From Sipunculus nudus (taxonomy: Eukaryota; Annelida; Sipuncula; Golfingiida; Sipunculidae): a stretch of 64,000 nucleotides of DNA. The position numbers and the translations under genes were made by a program. Below are positions 62,258-64,000 of this stretch, piece after piece; positions within the stretch are counted from its first letter, which is position 1, and each line of letters starts with the position of its first letter. The notes beneath the pieces were generated by a model. The model saw nothing but the letters and a program-made list of their open reading frames with translations, did not search any database and had not been told where the DNA came from. The DNA lies in assembly GCA_026874595.1 (NCBI GenBank), contig CM049306.1, forward strand, positions 31,115,519 through 31,179,518, in the 5' to 3' direction.

Positions 62258-64000
62258 ACTGCACATACAGTAAAAATTTAAGAAGTAACATGGATGCTGC
62301 TTCTAGTTACACATGTTTATAATGTCAGTATTCCCAGTTTGCTTCATGATTAAGAAACATACATCAAATTTTCAGCAAATAAACGAACAGTTTTCAATGC
62401 ATTACTAGTATTAACTATTACTATATTACTGGAAACTGATTAAAGCATAATTTACAACCATACAGGTTTCAAACTATTACTGTTAATGTATATCCAGGTG
62501 AAAAAGAGGCTCACCTCCTGCACAATAGGAGATATTGGTGCTATATAATCAGTTATGCATTTAATCATATTTAAAGTGGGCCACACATGGTGTAATTTCT
62601 TCCTATAAATTGCAATGTTCAGTTTGTGACTGTCCTAAACAGCTGCAGGAAATTGTAGCATAGAAAAGCCACGCACACAACATTATTCCATAGTTTAAAA
62701 TTTTCAACAACTTGTGTGTATACCACTGGGATATTAAAACCCTTTCATATTTTGGACAAATTCTTACACATTACATTTACATTACAGGCAATATCTTGCT
62801 AAGCTTATATTGTATCTTCACTGAATGTTCAACAGTTGCTACAGAGAGGGTTTGCTTTAGTTTTATGGAAATCTTTAGAATTAAAGAGAAATATGCAAAA
62901 GAAATATGCAGTTTGTGTCACCTAAGAGAATCTAACCATATGAACGAGTTCAAGGTGCTAGTTTCGAGTGTGCTTGCGAGGCCTGGGAACAGTTAAGGTA
63001 AAACTAAATGGTCTACAAGTGACAGATGGTTCACAATAGGTATGAAGGAGTGTCTACAATTTCAACCAGTTGTCAGTGATTTCCTGTGAATTCCATCATT
63101 CCCTTGACTAACATATCCTTTGACAGAAACTTGGGTACTATTACTGTTGAATCAAATATGTTGCAGTTTCTTATAATTTTCTACAATGGTAAGACAGTGG
63201 GAAATCAATTCAAATCATATTGTATGAGGCCTGCTTCAGTCAAAACACTCAGTCACTAATAATTTGTACATTGCATTATTTAATTATATAGAGACCAAAG
63301 GGGACCCCTTCCATCCATTTTGGTTTTGTGTACAAATGTGAGGTTTGTTTTCCCGTCTTTAAGTTTAACAGTCACTGGAAACAATACTTCAATATTATAT
63401 CACCTTTGCTTGAGAAGTCAGGTCAATTTAACACACATTATACTGTATATATGCATTGTTAATTGTGTGCCTAGAACCCTGTGCCTAATGGAATATGTAG
63501 AGATATTTAATGCCAGTTTAACTGACATAAATCTTGCAGTCACATTTAGTATTATATAAACAATTGGTTCATAAACTTTTAAATAATTTTTAGATTGATT
63601 TGTGCATAAATATGTATATAATTATTAAAAAAAAAAGTTTGCTTGTCCTTTTGTTTGTTTAAAGCAAGTATAAGGAAGTAAGTAAACAAAAGTTATTGTT
63701 GCCACAGAGAGTGACAATGAATGGTCTATAGGTCTGAAACTGCAATTGTATCTGAAATAGATAGGTAATATATCTGGTTGTTTGAAAAAAAAAAAGACTG
63801 CTTTGTCTCTGTTCTCGTGGCAGATTTGTTCCATGTGTTTGGAAAAATATGTTCTGTATAGTAAGGCTAGTAAAATGTTTAATATCAACCCATCCCACAA
63901 TCCTTATGGAATATAGCCAGAAGGATAACTATTTTTTACATGATGTTTCAGGGTGATTTATTTTTATCAGCATTATTTTAAAATACAACTTTTTCTAGGA
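62258..64000 (+). other. YOD1 3' untranslated region and downstream sequence
   Basis: No further gene is recognised. The transcript end is unknown; the open frame at 62712-62996 has no domain and is probably in the untranslated or intergenic part. Confidence 0.5.
62378..62383 (+). terminator. Candidate polyadenylation signal AATAAA
   Basis: The first canonical hexamer lies 121 bp after the stop codon (GCAAATAAACG). In an AT-rich region such hexamers occur by chance, so a longer 3' end is possible. Confidence 0.4.

Noticed and set aside
62712-62996. Possible next gene after YOD1
   Set aside because: No domain, no convincing splice sites; more likely 3' untranslated or intergenic sequence.
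1-64000. tRNA, rRNA or tRNA-derived SINE
   Set aside because: I scanned for GGTTCGAATC-type B boxes and cloverleaf ends by eye and found none; a covariance-model search would be decisive.

Overview
The window looks like AT-rich nuclear DNA of an invertebrate animal. Introns, a split animal gene, non-LTR retrotransposons and many small transposons are visible, with no bacterial operons or ribosome binding sites. A bivalve mollusc is the most likely source. The reasons are dispersed repeats with tandem-repeat cores of the kind described as pearl-like or Helentron elements in bivalves, and degenerate TGACCTTGACC-rich arrays. This assignment is inference, not proof.

Only one host protein gene can be defended: a two-coding-exon YOD1/OTU1 orthologue on the + strand (56259-56464 joined to 61537-62257, 308 residues). 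It encodes a UBX-like, OTU-protease and C2H2 zinc-finger deubiquitinase of the p97/VCP pathway. Its 5.07-kb intron is filled with transposons. A CpG-richer patch near 38.2-38.6 kb may hold a promoter and short first exon of an unknown minus-strand gene, at low confidence.

Almost everything else is repetitive. 1-2010 is a 278-bp tandem array; 4.83-5.64 kb is a 290-bp array rich in TGACCT half-sites. Several stretches are copies of one Helentron-like family (family A) that starts CAAGGGACCCATGGGTCA and ends in a TAGCTCAG..CTGAGCTA hairpin. These copies are nested in each other: 9.76-17.64 kb contains 11.03-17.05 kb, which contains 13.49-15.57 kb, and 32.7-36.5 kb contains a further copy carrying its own insert. 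Two Helentron-like elements interrupt reverse-transcriptase reading frames, and removing them restores the frame exactly, which fixes their ends and an AA/TT target with no duplication.

The remaining mobile DNA includes three non-LTR retrotransposon remnants (19-23.5 kb on +; 36.8-38.0 and 51.6-53.3 kb on -), two Mutator-like elements with 9-bp target duplications (43.9-46.2 kb), two hAT-type MITEs with 8-bp duplications, a PIF/Harbinger-like MITE with TAA, and TA-flanked mariner/pogo-like MITEs. No CRISPR, rRNA, tRNA or viral gene was recognised. The nested insertions give a relative history of the locus, and the YOD1 gene appears intact within it.
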